Assembly (NCBI RefSeq): GCF_001717955.1
Contig: NZ_CP014168.1
Coordinates: 3,319,501 to 3,383,500 of the forward strand
Origin: Sphingomonas panacis
Lineage (GTDB): Bacteria; Pseudomonadota; Alphaproteobacteria; Sphingomonadales; Sphingomonadaceae
DNA length: 64,000 nt
Direction of reading: 5' to 3'
Shown here: piece by piece, positions 51,414 to 60,482 of the stretch
Position numbering within the stretch: position 1 is the stretch's first letter
How the letters are laid out: each line of letters opens with the position of its first letter
Made by a program: the position numbers and the translations under genes
The notes under the pieces: generated by a model
What the model was told of the DNA's origin: nothing
The model's database searches: none
Seen by the model: the letters and a program-made list of their open reading frames with translations, nothing else

Positions 51414-53813
51414 TCAGAACTTCATGCCCACGCGGACATAATATTGGCCGCCGTCGGTATCATAGGGGGCATTGCGCGAATAGATCAGCCCGCGCACCGC
51501 CTGGTTGGTGGCTTCGGCCGGATACCGGTTGAACACGTTCTCCGCCCCGGCGCGGATCGTGAAGTGCTGCGCGAACGTGTAGCTGGCCGACACGTCGAAC
51601 AGCGCGATGCCGCCGAACTTCTGGTAGATGTCGCCGGTGGCATTGCCCGACACATCGGTCCAGCCGCCGTAATAGCGACCGCGCAACAGCAGGCCGACGG
51701 GGCCGATGTCATAGCCGATCGAGCCAGTCGCATTGTGCTGCGGCAGGCGTTGTTCGAACACGATCCGCTGGGTTTCGTTCGGGATCGCCGCCGAGGTGCC
51801 GCTCGTCACCTTGGTGCGGTTGTAATTATAGGCGATGGTCGCGGTCGCCTTGCCCGGCCCGATCGCCTGCGCATAGTTCAGCACCGCCTCGATGCCGCGC
51901 GTGCGCGTGTCGAAGTCGTTGGTGAAGTAGCTTACCGAGGTGAAGCGCAACGGATTGGCCACCCCCGCCGGCACCGCGACCGACGCCGATTGGCTGAAGC
52001 GGCCATCGACGCTGATCTGATAGGCGTCGACACTCCCGGTCAGCCCGAATGCGGTCCTGAACGTCAGCCCGGCGGTGATCGTGTCCGACGTTTCGGGCCT
52101 GAGCGGCTTGGCGCCGAGCGCGACCGCGATCGGATCGGTGGTGGCGAGACGGCCGCTGTTGAACACCTGCAATGTCCGGGTATCGAGGCCCTGCGAGGTG
52201 TTGGAGGTGTTGAGCTGTGCCGGGGTCGGCGCGCGGAAGCCAGTCGAATAGCCGCCGCGCAAGGCGATGCCGTCGGTCGGTTCGATGCGCGCGCTCAGTT
52301 TGTAGGTGAACTTTCCGCCGAACGCCGAGAAGTTCTCATATCGGCCCGCCGCGCCAACGCTGAGCATCTTCACGGGCTGCCATTCGAGATCGCCGTAGCC
52401 AGCATAGCTTTCCTGGCTGAACTGGCCCGCCTGGAGCGGACTGAAGCCGGGGAAGCCGTTGGAATTGGGGGCGAGGCCCGCGGCCGCGCCGGCGCCGATC
52501 GCGTAGGAAGCCGGGTCGCCGGGGCGGACGCTATAGCGTTCCAGGCGACGTTCGCCGCCGAACGCGATATTGATCGGCGCGAAACCGCCGACCGGCAAGC
52601 GGTACACGAAATCCGCGTTGAGGTTGAACTCGCGCTGACGCAGGCGGCCGAGATAGAATGCCGTCGGCGAGCTTGGCCCGAGCGAGGCATTCAGGCTTTC
52701 ACTCAGCGTATAGTCGATCACGCTCTGGCCGTAGGAAGCGCTGAGATCATAGGTAAAGGCATCGGCGAGAGCGCCGCGCGCGCCGCCGGTCGCCTGCACA
52801 TCGCTGGTCTGCGTGCCGAAGCGGGGCGTGAAGCCGGTCGGGTACAGGCTGGTGAAGTTGAAGCCCGGAAAGGCCGGAGTGGAGCCATAGACCGATGCGG
52901 TGCCGGCGGGGTTGCGCCAGTTGAAATCGGTGACGCCTTCGCCCTCGCCGAACGTGCCGAAGCTGTAGAGCTTGACCGCGTCCGACACGTCGAAATGCGT
53001 GTTGTAGCCGCCGCGGATGCTTTCGAGATCCGGCTGGCCCCAGCGCTGCACCGGATTCGGCACCTTCAACGTCGGGTTGGCCGCCTGAAAGGCAATCGCA
53101 TCGGGGCGCTGGCGGGTGCGAGAGGTGGCTTCGGAATGGTCATACTCGCCCGTGACGACCAAGCTGCCACGGTCGCCGAGCGCCACGCCGCCCTGGATAC
53201 CGCTCTGATATTCCTTGCCGTCGCCTTTGTAATATTGCGAATATTGGCCGAAGGCGCTGAGGCCGGGCTGATCGTCGAGGATGATGTTGACCACGCCCGC
53301 GATCGCGTCGGACCCGTATTGCGCCGAGGCGCCGTCGCGCAGCACTTCGATGCGCTTTATCGCGAGGCCGGGGATCGTCGCGAGATCGGGCGCCTGCGCA
53401 CCGCGCGTGCCGAGCAGGGCGGAACGGTGATAGCGCTTGCCGTTGACCAGCACGAGCGTCTGGTCGGCCGACAGGCCGCGCAGCGTGGCGGGGCGCACGA
53501 ACGCCTGACCGTCGGCGGCGGGCAGCCGCTGCACGTTGAACGACGGTAGCAATTGCGCCAGCGTATCGTTGAGGTCTCCCGAGACGCTGGCGTCGATCGC
53601 GGCGGCAGGCAGTACGTCGATCGGCGATTGCGAGTTGAACTGAGTCACACCGCGGTCTCGCGTGCCGGTGACGATCACCGTATCCGAATCGGCGATCTGG
53701 TCGGCAGCAGGCGCATCGGCCGGTGCAGCAGCGGGCGCGGCATGCGCGAAAACAGGTGCGCACAGCGCGATTGGCAGCGCGGCGAGCGCGCCGGCCGAGA
53801 TGAATTTCGTCAA
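51414..53813 (-). CDS. TonB-dependent receptor coupled to PLP enzyme gene
   Basis: A 799-residue receptor with signal peptide (ALAALPIALCAPVFAHA), TonB-box segment DTVIVTGTRDRGVTQFNSQS, plug with LRGLSADQTLVLVNGKRYHR and IEVLRDGASAQYGSDAIAGV, and a barrel ending GGQYYVRVGMKF. It differs in subtype from the two receptors further left. The start is a TTG (53813-53811) behind AAGGGG. Its stop lies 15 bases upstream of the preferred PLP-enzyme start (or overlaps the alternative one). The transport of a compound processed by that enzyme is a reasonable inference. No STN domain. Confidence 0.9.
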   Translation of the reverse strand: MTKFISAGALAALPIALCAPVFAHAAPAAAPADAPAADQIADSDTVIVTGTRDRGVTQFNSQSPIDVLPAAAIDASVSGDLNDTLAQLLPSFNVQRLPAADGQAFVRPATLRGLSADQTLVLVNGKRYHRSALLGTRGAQAPDLATIPGLAIKRIEVLRDGASAQYGSDAIAGVVNIILDDQPGLSAFGQYSQYYKGDGKEYQSGIQGGVALGDRGSLVVTGEYDHSEATSRTRQRPDAIAFQAANPTLKVPNPVQRWGQPDLESIRGGYNTHFDVSDAVKLYSFGTFGEGEGVTDFNWRNPAGTASVYGSTPAFPGFNFTSLYPTGFTPRFGTQTSDVQATGGARGALADAFTYDLSASYGQSVIDYTLSESLNASLGPSSPTAFYLGRLRQREFNLNADFVYRLPVGGFAPINIAFGGERRLERYSVRPGDPASYAIGAGAAAGLAPNSNGFPGFSPLQAGQFSQESYAGYGDLEWQPVKMLSVGAAGRYENFSAFGGKFTYKLSARIEPTDGIALRGGYSTGFRAPTPAQLNTSNTSQGLDTRTLQVFNSGRLATTDPIAVALGAKPLRPETSDTITAGLTFRTAFGLTGSVDAYQISVDGRFSQSASVAVPAGVANPLRFTSVSYFTNDFDTRTRGIEAVLNYAQAIGPGKATATIAYNYNRTKVTSGTSAAIPNETQRIVFEQRLPQHNATGSIGYDIGPVGLLLRGRYYGGWTDVSGNATGDIYQKFGGIALFDVSASYTFAQHFTIRAGAENVFNRYPAEATNQAVRGLIYSRNAPYDTDGGQYYVRVGMKF

Positions 53814-53983
53814 ATGATGTCCCCTTGGGCAGAGCCGGCTTCGCGTTGTTCCGGCCGGCTGGCGTCCAACTAAGGGCGCTTTGTGTCAGTATCGCTGCAT
53901 TCGTGAGACGGCGCGATGTCGGTCCTGAGGCAGATCGGCCCGGATGGCCCCGGATCGATTGCGCGAACATATAGATCGGGGAC

Positions 53984-54073
53984 TGGCGGAGAGAGTGGGA
54001 TTCGAACCCACGGTGAGCTTGCACCCACGGCGGTTTTCAAGACCGCTGCCTTAAACCACTCGGCCATCTCTCC
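53984..54073 (-). tRNA. tRNA-Ser (anticodon UGA)
   Basis: Read on the minus strand it starts GGAGAGATGGCCGAGTGG and ends CACTCTCTCCGCCA. The seven-pair acceptor stem (GGAGAGA/TCTCTCC), discriminator G and encoded CCA are all visible. The anticodon arm is GCGGT CTTGAAA ACCGC, giving anticodon TGA. The long variable arm (GTGGGTGCAAGCTCAC) and the TGGGTTCGAATCCCA T-arm confirm a serine tRNA. Confidence 0.97.
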
Positions 54074-54170
54074 GCGTGCCGGCTCCGCTTAGAGCCGGAA
54101 CGCCGATTTGTGCAAGAGCTACCGCCTTTTGGGGGTTCATGTCGGCGCGGGCTTGTGCAAGAGTCCTTGC

Positions 54171-55202
54171 ATGCGGGTGTTTTGCAAATCTTTGTCGGCG
54201 ATCGGCGCGGCGTTGGCGGCGGTGCTTGCGCTTCCGGCGTGCGCTCAGGACGACGCCGGTTTTCAAGCCTTCCTCGGCCAGTTGCGCGTGCAGGCGCGGG
54301 CGCAAGGCGTGTCGGAGGCTACGCTGAATGCGGTGATGCCAACGCTGACGCTCAACCAGCGCGTCATCGATCTCGATCGCAAGCAGCCGGGCAATCCGGC
54401 CAGCACGGCCGTCCCACCGTTCGCGCCGTACCGGATCGCGCATGTCGATGCGCAAAGGATCAGCCGCGGCCGTAGCGCGTATCAGGCACAGCGCTGGCGG
54501 CTGAAGAAGATCGAGGAGGAAACCGGCGTCCCCGAATCGATCATGGTCGCGATCTGGGGCAATGAGACCAACTATGGCGTGGTGATGGGCGGGTTCGATC
54601 TGCCGCGCGCGCTCGCGTCGCTCGCTTACGAAGGGCGGCGGCGCGATCTGTTCACCGACGAGTTCATCGGTTCGCTCAAGATGATCGATCGCGGCGTGCC
54701 GCGCGCCAAGCTGGTGGGAAGCTGGGCGGGGGCGACCGGCGGGCCGCAGTTCCTGCCATCGGTCTACAACCGGCTCGCGCGGGATGGCGATGGGGACGGG
54801 CGCGCCGACATCTGGACGAGCGATGCCGACACGCTGGCTTCGATCGGCAATTATTTCACCAATGCCGGCTGGCGGCCGGGGCAGCCCTGGGGCTTCGCGG
54901 TGAACGTGCCGGCCGGCTTCGATCGGTCTCAGATCGTCAATCGCACGCTCAGCCCGCGCTGCCCGCGTGTCTTTCAACGGCATAGCGGCTGGAAGACGAT
55001 GGCGGAGTGGCGCGCATTGGGTGTCGCACCGCAGACCCGCGCATGGCCGCGCGATTCGGTGCTGGCGACGCTAATCGAGCCGGATGGTCCCGGTGATACC
55101 GCGTATCTGCTGACCGGGAATTACCGGGTGATCCTCGACTACAATTGCTCGAACTTCTACGCGCTGTCGGTTGGGCTGCTGTCGGATGCGGTGTCGCAGT
55201 AA
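54171..55202 (+). CDS. Lytic murein transglycosylase, MltB family
   Basis: A 343-residue periplasmic peptidoglycan lyase of the SLT/MltB type. It has a signal peptide (SAIGAALAAVLALPACAQ), with a Cys near its end that could be lipidated although no good lipobox is seen. The catalytic Glu is in IMVAIWGNETNYGVVMGGFD, followed by SWAGATGGPQFLPSVYNRLA, DADTLASIGNYFTNAGW and the C-terminal GNYRVILDYNCSNFYALSVG. The ATG at 54171 gives a clean signal peptide; an in-frame ATG at 54108 is less likely. It abuts the SPOR protein gene without a gap and heads a cell-wall block with dacC. Confidence 0.9.
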   Translation: MRVFCKSLSAIGAALAAVLALPACAQDDAGFQAFLGQLRVQARAQGVSEATLNAVMPTLTLNQRVIDLDRKQPGNPASTAVPPFAPYRIAHVDAQRISRGRSAYQAQRWRLKKIEEETGVPESIMVAIWGNETNYGVVMGGFDLPRALASLAYEGRRRDLFTDEFIGSLKMIDRGVPRAKLVGSWAGATGGPQFLPSVYNRLARDGDGDGRADIWTSDADTLASIGNYFTNAGWRPGQPWGFAVNVPAGFDRSQIVNRTLSPRCPRVFQRHSGWKTMAEWRALGVAPQTRAWPRDSVLATLIEPDGPGDTAYLLTGNYRVILDYNCSNFYALSVGLLSDAVSQ

Positions 55203-56108
55203 ATGCTGCTGTTGATCGCTCTCTCCGCCGCGCTTGGTGCTGCTGACCAGCACCCGCAGGCGCGTTCCGAGGATCAACCGCGCGCGGGCTGGTCGCAGCC
55301 GATGCGGGCCGCGACGGGTCCGCAGGACGCGCCGCCGCCGGATTTCCCCCAAGGTTCTGGCCCGCGCGCCACGTCGGGCGAGCCGTCGTTCGACATGGTA
55401 TCAGTGGCGCAGCCCGACGATGGCGGCGCCTCCGGCGTCTCGGTGGCGGCAGCGGGCGCTGCGCCCGGCGGCTTCGTCGAACTGACCGAACTCGGCAGCG
55501 GCCATACCATCCTGGCGCTGGTTGGTGCCAATTCGGCGCCGGGTGGTACGGTGCTTCTGTCAGCGGGCGCGTTTCAGGCGCTTGGTATCGCGCCGGGGAC
55601 TGGCGTGCGCGTGCGTTCAGCCACGCCCAGCCCCCAGGACCAGACGGCGTTGCGCTCGGGCGCGAAGGCGTCGACGCGGATCGATGCGCCCGAAGTGCTG
55701 CTCAAAGCGCTGCGCAAGCGCGTGCCGCAATATGCGCAAGCGTCACCGCCGCCGGCTCGCCGGCGCGCCGATGTCCAGTCCGCCGCGTCGCGTCCGCCGG
55801 TGCATGTCGATGGCGAATCCGCCCCCGGCGCGCGCTACCCTGCGCCCGCGCCGGTCGCGCGCAGTCAGCCGCGCGTCGAACCGCGCGCTCCCGCGCCCCG
55901 CTCGGGTTATGTCGTGCAGGTCGCCGCGCTGTCGGCGGCGGGACGTGCCAATGCTCTCGCACGATCGCTCGGGGGGCGGGTGGTCGCGGGGGGCGGGCTG
56001 TACCGGGTCCAGCTTGGCCCGTATGGCACTGTCGCGGCCGCCAATCGCGCACGTGACGAAGCGGCGCGGCACGGCTATCGCGACGCGCGTGTAAGCCACA
56101 CCGAGTAG
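55203..56108 (+). CDS. RlpA-like/SPOR-domain septal envelope protein
   Basis: A 301-residue exported protein. The N-terminal signal (LLLIALSAALGAADQ) is followed by a degenerate double-psi barrel-like region (FVELTELGSGHTILALVGAN, VLLSAGAFQALGIAPGTGVR) reminiscent of RlpA. A Pro/Ala/Arg-rich linker and a C-terminal SPOR domain follow (GYVVQVAALSAAGRANALAR, YRVQLGPYGTVAAANRARDE) that binds denuded glycan at the septum. The RlpA catalytic Asp/His were not identified, so it may be a structural paralogue. It starts directly after the mltB-type stop (TAAATG) and precedes dacC, consistent with peptidoglycan work at division. Confidence 0.8.
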   Translation: MLLLIALSAALGAADQHPQARSEDQPRAGWSQPMRAATGPQDAPPPDFPQGSGPRATSGEPSFDMVSVAQPDDGGASGVSVAAAGAAPGGFVELTELGSGHTILALVGANSAPGGTVLLSAGAFQALGIAPGTGVRVRSATPSPQDQTALRSGAKASTRIDAPEVLLKALRKRVPQYAQASPPPARRRADVQSAASRPPVHVDGESAPGARYPAPAPVARSQPRVEPRAPAPRSGYVVQVAALSAAGRANALARSLGGRVVAGGGLYRVQLGPYGTVAAANRARDEAARHGYRDARVSHTE

Positions 56109-56135
56109 ACTTTTAGCGTAACGGGACCGCCTGAA

Positions 56136-57299
56136 ATGAAGAAACTGATCGCCGCCTCTGTTCTCGCGATGCTCGTCGTCCAGCCCGGCCTCGCCGCCGC
56201 GCCGCAATTCGATACGCCCGCGCCGGTCGCGTATATGGAGGACATGTCCTCGGGATCGATCCTGTACCAGAAGGATGCCGATCGCCGCATGCCACCGGCA
56301 TCGCTCGCGAAGATGATGACGGTTTATGTCGCCTTCGATCTCATCAAGAAGGGCGAGCTCAAGCTCGATCAACAGTTCGAGATGCAGCCCGAGACGTGGA
56401 AGAAGTGGCACTCACAAGGCTCGACGATGTTCCTGTCGGCAGGCGAGAAGGTCAGCGTGGCCGATCTGCTCTACGGCATCGTCACGCTTTCGGGGAACGA
56501 CGCGTGCGTCGTGCTCGCAGAGGGGATTTCGGGAACCGAGCCGGCGTTCGTCGAGCGGATGAACCGCGATGCCGAGAAGATCGGCCTCAAGAACAGCCAT
56601 TTCGGCACGTCGAACGGCTGGCCCGATGGCGGCGTCACCTATGTGACCGCGCGCGATCTTGCCGCGCTCGCCAAGGCCACGATCAATAACTATCCGGATT
56701 TGTACAAGAAATTCTATTCGCGCCCCGATTTCACTTGGGGCAAGACGCTCGGCGCTGGCGCGGCGATCAAGCAGGAAAACCGCGATCCGCTGCTCGGGCG
56801 GGTCGCTGGCGCGGATGGCCTCAAGACCGGCCATACCGAGGAAGCGGGTTATGGTTTCACCGGTTCGGCGATCCATAACGGCCGTCGCTTGGTGATGGTG
56901 CTGGCCGGACTCGGCACCTACGGCCAGCGCGCCGAGGAATCGGTCAAGTTCATGAACTGGGGCTTCCGCTCGTGGCAGGCCAAGCCGATCGCGCGCAAGG
57001 GCAAGAAGGTCGAGACCGCCGAGGTTCAGCTTGGCACGAGCAACCATGTCGATCTCGTCGCGGGCAAGGATCTCACCGCCACGTTGCCCGCTGGCGTCGG
57101 CTCGGAAATGACGCTCAAGGTGGCGTATGACGGACCGATCAAGGCGCCGATCAAGGCCGGCCAGCATATCGCCGATCTCGTCGTCACCGCGCCCGACATG
57201 CCAACCCAGCGCCTGCCGCTGGTGGCCGCGACCGATGTCGCCGAAGCTGGCTTCTTCGGTCGCGTCTGGGCCGGGCTGACGGGATTGTTCGGCGCTTGA
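56136..57299 (+). CDS. D-alanyl-D-alanine carboxypeptidase (PBP5/6, DacC-like)
   Basis: A 387-residue periplasmic penicillin-binding protein that trims the terminal D-Ala from peptidoglycan peptides. Signal peptide (LIAASVLAMLVVQPGLAAA). Active-site motifs are SLAK (Ser56, Lys59), SGN (Ser119) and KTG (Lys230), all correctly spaced for family S11. The C-terminal PBP5-type beta domain (HVDLVAGKDLTATLPAGVGS) and a final amphipathic helix (FGRVWAGLTGLFGA) that would anchor it to the membrane are present. It follows the SPOR gene by 27 bases. Its stop overlaps the tmk start. Confidence 0.94.
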   Translation: MKKLIAASVLAMLVVQPGLAAAPQFDTPAPVAYMEDMSSGSILYQKDADRRMPPASLAKMMTVYVAFDLIKKGELKLDQQFEMQPETWKKWHSQGSTMFLSAGEKVSVADLLYGIVTLSGNDACVVLAEGISGTEPAFVERMNRDAEKIGLKNSHFGTSNGWPDGGVTYVTARDLAALAKATINNYPDLYKKFYSRPDFTWGKTLGAGAAIKQENRDPLLGRVAGADGLKTGHTEEAGYGFTGSAIHNGRRLVMVLAGLGTYGQRAEESVKFMNWGFRSWQAKPIARKGKKVETAEVQLGTSNHVDLVAGKDLTATLPAGVGSEMTLKVAYDGPIKAPIKAGQHIADLVVTAPDMPTQRLPLVAATDVAEAGFFGRVWAGLTGLFGA

Positions 57300-57922
57300 G
57301 CGGCCGCTTCATCTCGCTGGAAGGCGGGGAGGGGGCGGGTAAATCGACTCAGGCGCGGCGACTCGCCGAGGCGTTGCGCGCGCGCGGGCTGGAGGTGGTC
57401 GTCACCCGCGAACCCGGCGGCAGCGAGGGTGCCGAGGCGATCCGCGCGCTTCTTCTCCACGGCGCGCAGACTCGCTGGAGCACACATAGCGAGGCGCTGC
57501 TGTTCGCCGCCGCGCGCGCAGATCATGTCGAGAAGACGATCAGCCCGGCGATAGGCTCGGGTGCGTGGGTGATCTGCGACCGCTATCTCGACAGCAGCCG
57601 CGCGTATCAGGGGCTCGCAGGCGGGATCGACGATGCGGCGATCCTGGCGCTGCATGGCTTCGGATCACGCGGGTTGTTGCCCGATCGGACCTTCGTGTTG
57701 GAGGTGCCGGTCGAACAGGGCCGTGCGCGGGCCGAAAGCCGCGATGGCGTGGCGGCGGATCGCTTCGCGGCGCGCGGCGATGCGTTCCACGCCGACGTCG
57801 CCGCTGCGTTCCGGCGCTTCGCCGCGAACGAGCCCGAGCGTTTCCGCCTTGTCGACGCTTCGGCCGATCCCGACAGCGTGACGGAAGCGCTACTGGCCGG
57901 ATTGGCCGACCTCCTGCCATGA
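57296..57922 (+). CDS. tmk: Thymidylate kinase
   Basis: A 208-residue cytoplasmic kinase converting dTMP to dTDP. The P-loop LEGGEGAGKSTQARRLA spans residues 8-24, TREPGGSEGAEAIR (with the DR/E motif Arg) follows, and VICDRYLDSSRAYQG is the second signature. The start is a TTG at 57296 overlapping the dacC TGA (TTGA), chosen because it begins MSGRFISLEGG as in homologues. The stop overlaps the holB ATG, a common pairing of tmk with the delta-prime subunit gene. Confidence 0.94.
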   Translation: MSGRFISLEGGEGAGKSTQARRLAEALRARGLEVVVTREPGGSEGAEAIRALLLHGAQTRWSTHSEALLFAAARADHVEKTISPAIGSGAWVICDRYLDSSRAYQGLAGGIDDAAILALHGFGSRGLLPDRTFVLEVPVEQGRARAESRDGVAADRFAARGDAFHADVAAAFRRFAANEPERFRLVDASADPDSVTEALLAGLADLLP

Positions 57923-58899
57923 CCTTGCCGGTTGGCAATGATGCCGCGCACGCGGCCTTCGCAGCGGCAATGTCGGGCGACACGCTCCACCACGCCTGGC
58001 TGTTCGCCGGGCCGGAAGGGATCGGCAAGGCGACTTTCGCGCGCGCGGCGGCGATGCGGTTGCTCGCCGACGCGGCGGCGCCGGGCACGTTGCCGCCGGG
58101 GTTCGACGTCCCCGAACACCACCAGACGCGCCGGCTGATCGGGGCTGGATCGCACCCGGATTACCGTGAACTCAAGCGCTTGCCCAAGGAATCGGACAAG
58201 ACGGGGCAGGAGTTGGCGCGCAGCATTCCGATCGCGCAGGTTCGCGCGCTGCTGCCGATGTTCGCGATGAAACCATCATTGTCGCCGCGCCGGGTCGTGC
58301 TGATCGACGCAATCGACGATGTCGAGCGGCCCGGCGCGTCGAATGCGTTGCTCAAGAGCCTCGAGGAGCCGCCGGCGGGGACGATCTTCATCCTCATCAG
58401 CCATGCGCCGGGGCGGCTGCTGCCGACGATCCGCTCGCGCTGCCGGTTGTTGCGCTTCGACCCGCTCGGCGAAAGCGACATGGCGCGGATCGTGCGGGAG
58501 CATCTCGGCAAGGCGGATGATGCCGAGGTCGCGGCGCTGGTCCGCGCCGGCGCGGGTTCACCGGGGCGGGCGCTGGGGTTCGCGGGCCTCGATCTCGCCG
58601 CGCTGGACGCCGTATTGGCGGCGATCGCGCAGGATGGCGACCGCAGCAACGCGCGCCGGGTGAAGCTCGCCAAGGCGCTCGCGCTGAAGGCCGCGCAGCC
58701 GCGCTACGAAGCGTTTCTTGACCGCGCGCCCGCCTTCATCGCCGAGAGCGCGCGAGACCGGCATGGCGAACGCCTGCGCGTCGCGCTGGACAGCTATGAC
58801 ACCGCCCGCGCGCTTTCGGCGAGCGCGCGTGGATTGTCGCTCGATGCGCAGGGGACGGTGTATGAAATGGCCGGACTGGTGGCAACGCTCGCGAAATAG
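57919..58899 (+). CDS. holB: DNA polymerase III delta-prime subunit
   Basis: A 326-residue clamp-loader component. HHAWLFAGPEGIGKATFARA holds the P-loop-like segment. RRVVLIDAIDDVERPGASNA and LLKSLEEPPAGTIFILISHA are the Walker B/sensor 1 region, and LPTIRSRCRLLRF contains the SRC motif of delta-prime proteins. The zinc-knuckle cysteines of many bacterial HolB proteins are not present at the expected place. The ATG at 57919 overlaps the tmk stop (ATGA). The longer upstream frame is a shadow of tmk. Confidence 0.92.
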   Translation: MTLPVGNDAAHAAFAAAMSGDTLHHAWLFAGPEGIGKATFARAAAMRLLADAAAPGTLPPGFDVPEHHQTRRLIGAGSHPDYRELKRLPKESDKTGQELARSIPIAQVRALLPMFAMKPSLSPRRVVLIDAIDDVERPGASNALLKSLEEPPAGTIFILISHAPGRLLPTIRSRCRLLRFDPLGESDMARIVREHLGKADDAEVAALVRAGAGSPGRALGFAGLDLAALDAVLAAIAQDGDRSNARRVKLAKALALKAAQPRYEAFLDRAPAFIAESARDRHGERLRVALDSYDTARALSASARGLSLDAQGTVYEMAGLVATLAK

Positions 58900-58952
58900 C
58901 CGTCTCCCGGGGGAGGCTTCAATTGCTCGGTCCGATGTTCTAGGAGCCGCCT

Positions 58953-60482
58953 ATGTCCGAACCCTATTACATCACGACCGCGATCAGCTATCCCAACGGC
59001 AAACCGCACATCGGCCACGCCTATGAGGCGATCGCCGCCGATGCGATCGCGCGCTTTCACCGTCAGGCCGGGCGCGACGTTCGCTTTCAGACCGGTACCG
59101 ACGAACACGGCCTCAAGATGGTGCAGACCGCGCGCGACAAAGGCGTTGAGGTGCGCGCTCTCGCCGACGAAATGTCGGGATTGTTCAAGGCGATGTGCGA
59201 TAGCCTTGATGTGTCGTATGATCGTTTCATCCGTACCACAGAGCCGGATCATCACCGCGCCAGCCAGGCGATCTGGCAGGCAATGGCGGATGCCGGCGAC
59301 CTGTATCTGAGCCGCTACGAAGGCTGGTATTCAGTTCGCGACGAAGCCTATTACGACGAGAAGGAACTGGTGGACGGGGAAGGGGGCGTAAAGCTCTCGC
59401 CGCAAGGCACCCCCGTCACCTGGACGGCCGAGGAAAGCTGGTTCTTCCGGCTCTCCAAATACCAGCAACCGCTGCTCGATCACTATGCAGCCAACCCGGA
59501 CTTCATACGGCCGGAGAGCCGTCGTAACGAGGTGCTGCGCTTCGTCGAAGGCGGGCTGGCGGATCTGTCCGTGTCGCGAACGAGCTTCGACTGGGGCGTG
59601 AAGGTGCCGGGTAGCGACGGGCACGTCATGTACGTCTGGGTCGACGCGCTGACCAATTATCTCACCGGCGTCGGTTATCCCGATGATGGCGCGGCGCTCG
59701 CGAAGTATTGGCCGGCCGATCTCCACCTGATCGGCAAGGATATCGTGCGATTCCATACGGTTTACTGGCCAGCTTTTCTGATGTCCGCGAAGTTGGCGCT
59801 GCCGAAATCGGTGTTCGGTCATGGCTTCCTGCTCAACCGCGGCGAGAAGATGTCAAAGTCGCTCGGCAACGTCACCGATCCTATTGGTCTTGCCGAGAAA
59901 TTCGGTGTGGATTCCTTGCGCTATTTCCTGCTGCGGGAAGTGAGCTTTGGGCAGGACGGCAGCTACTCGGCCGAGGCGATCGTCACGCGTGTCAACGCCG
60001 ATCTCGCCAATGGCCTCGGCAATCTCGCGCAGCGCTGTTTGTCGATCATCGCCAAGACGTGCGGGGGCGTGGTGCCAGCCGATACGGTGGATACCCCCGC
60101 GCCGGACTTCGGCGATCCGCTCGGCCAGATCGTCGAAGCGATGCGCGATTTGAAGATCAATGAAGCCCTCGAGGCGATTTGGGACTGTGTGCGGATTGCA
60201 AACGGCTATTTCGCGGATATGGCGCCGTGGGCGCTTCGCAAGACCGATCCGGCACGGGCGGACGGCGTCCTCTATCATACCGCCGAAGCGATCCGCCAAC
60301 TTGCCATCCTCGTACGCTGGGTGATCCCGGGCGGAGCCGACCGACTGCTGGACCTGCTCGGTCAAGACTCCAGCGCGCGCGACTTCGCCGCGCTTAATGT
60401 TCCGATCATCGCCGGGACAACGTTGCCGGCGCCCCAAGGCGTGTTTCCCCGTCTCGACCTGCCTGTGGAAGCGGACGCCTGA
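58953..60482 (+). CDS. metG: Methionine-tRNA ligase (short, zinc-knuckle-less form)
   Basis: A 509-residue class I aminoacyl-tRNA synthetase. The HIGH motif is in NGKPHIGHAYEAIAADAI (about residues 13-25), and KMSKS is in NRGEKMSKSLGN (about 298-302). The connective region (YEGWYSVRDEAYYDEKEL) lacks the CxxC pairs that bind zinc in the E. coli enzyme, as is usual for the short alphaproteobacterial form. No C-terminal tRNA-binding dimerisation domain is present. It lies 53 bases after holB and its stop shares a base with the tatD ATG. Confidence 0.95.
   Translation: MSEPYYITTAISYPNGKPHIGHAYEAIAADAIARFHRQAGRDVRFQTGTDEHGLKMVQTARDKGVEVRALADEMSGLFKAMCDSLDVSYDRFIRTTEPDHHRASQAIWQAMADAGDLYLSRYEGWYSVRDEAYYDEKELVDGEGGVKLSPQGTPVTWTAEESWFFRLSKYQQPLLDHYAANPDFIRPESRRNEVLRFVEGGLADLSVSRTSFDWGVKVPGSDGHVMYVWVDALTNYLTGVGYPDDGAALAKYWPADLHLIGKDIVRFHTVYWPAFLMSAKLALPKSVFGHGFLLNRGEKMSKSLGNVTDPIGLAEKFGVDSLRYFLLREVSFGQDGSYSAEAIVTRVNADLANGLGNLAQRCLSIIAKTCGGVVPADTVDTPAPDFGDPLGQIVEAMRDLKINEALEAIWDCVRIANGYFADMAPWALRKTDPARADGVLYHTAEAIRQLAILVRWVIPGGADRLLDLLGQDSSARDFAALNVPIIAGTTLPAPQGVFPRLDLPVEADA

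Noticed and set aside
51390-53549. 719-codon plus-strand open frame opposite the TonB receptor
   Set aside because: Antisense shadow; no domain and no ribosome site, while the minus-strand receptor is clear.
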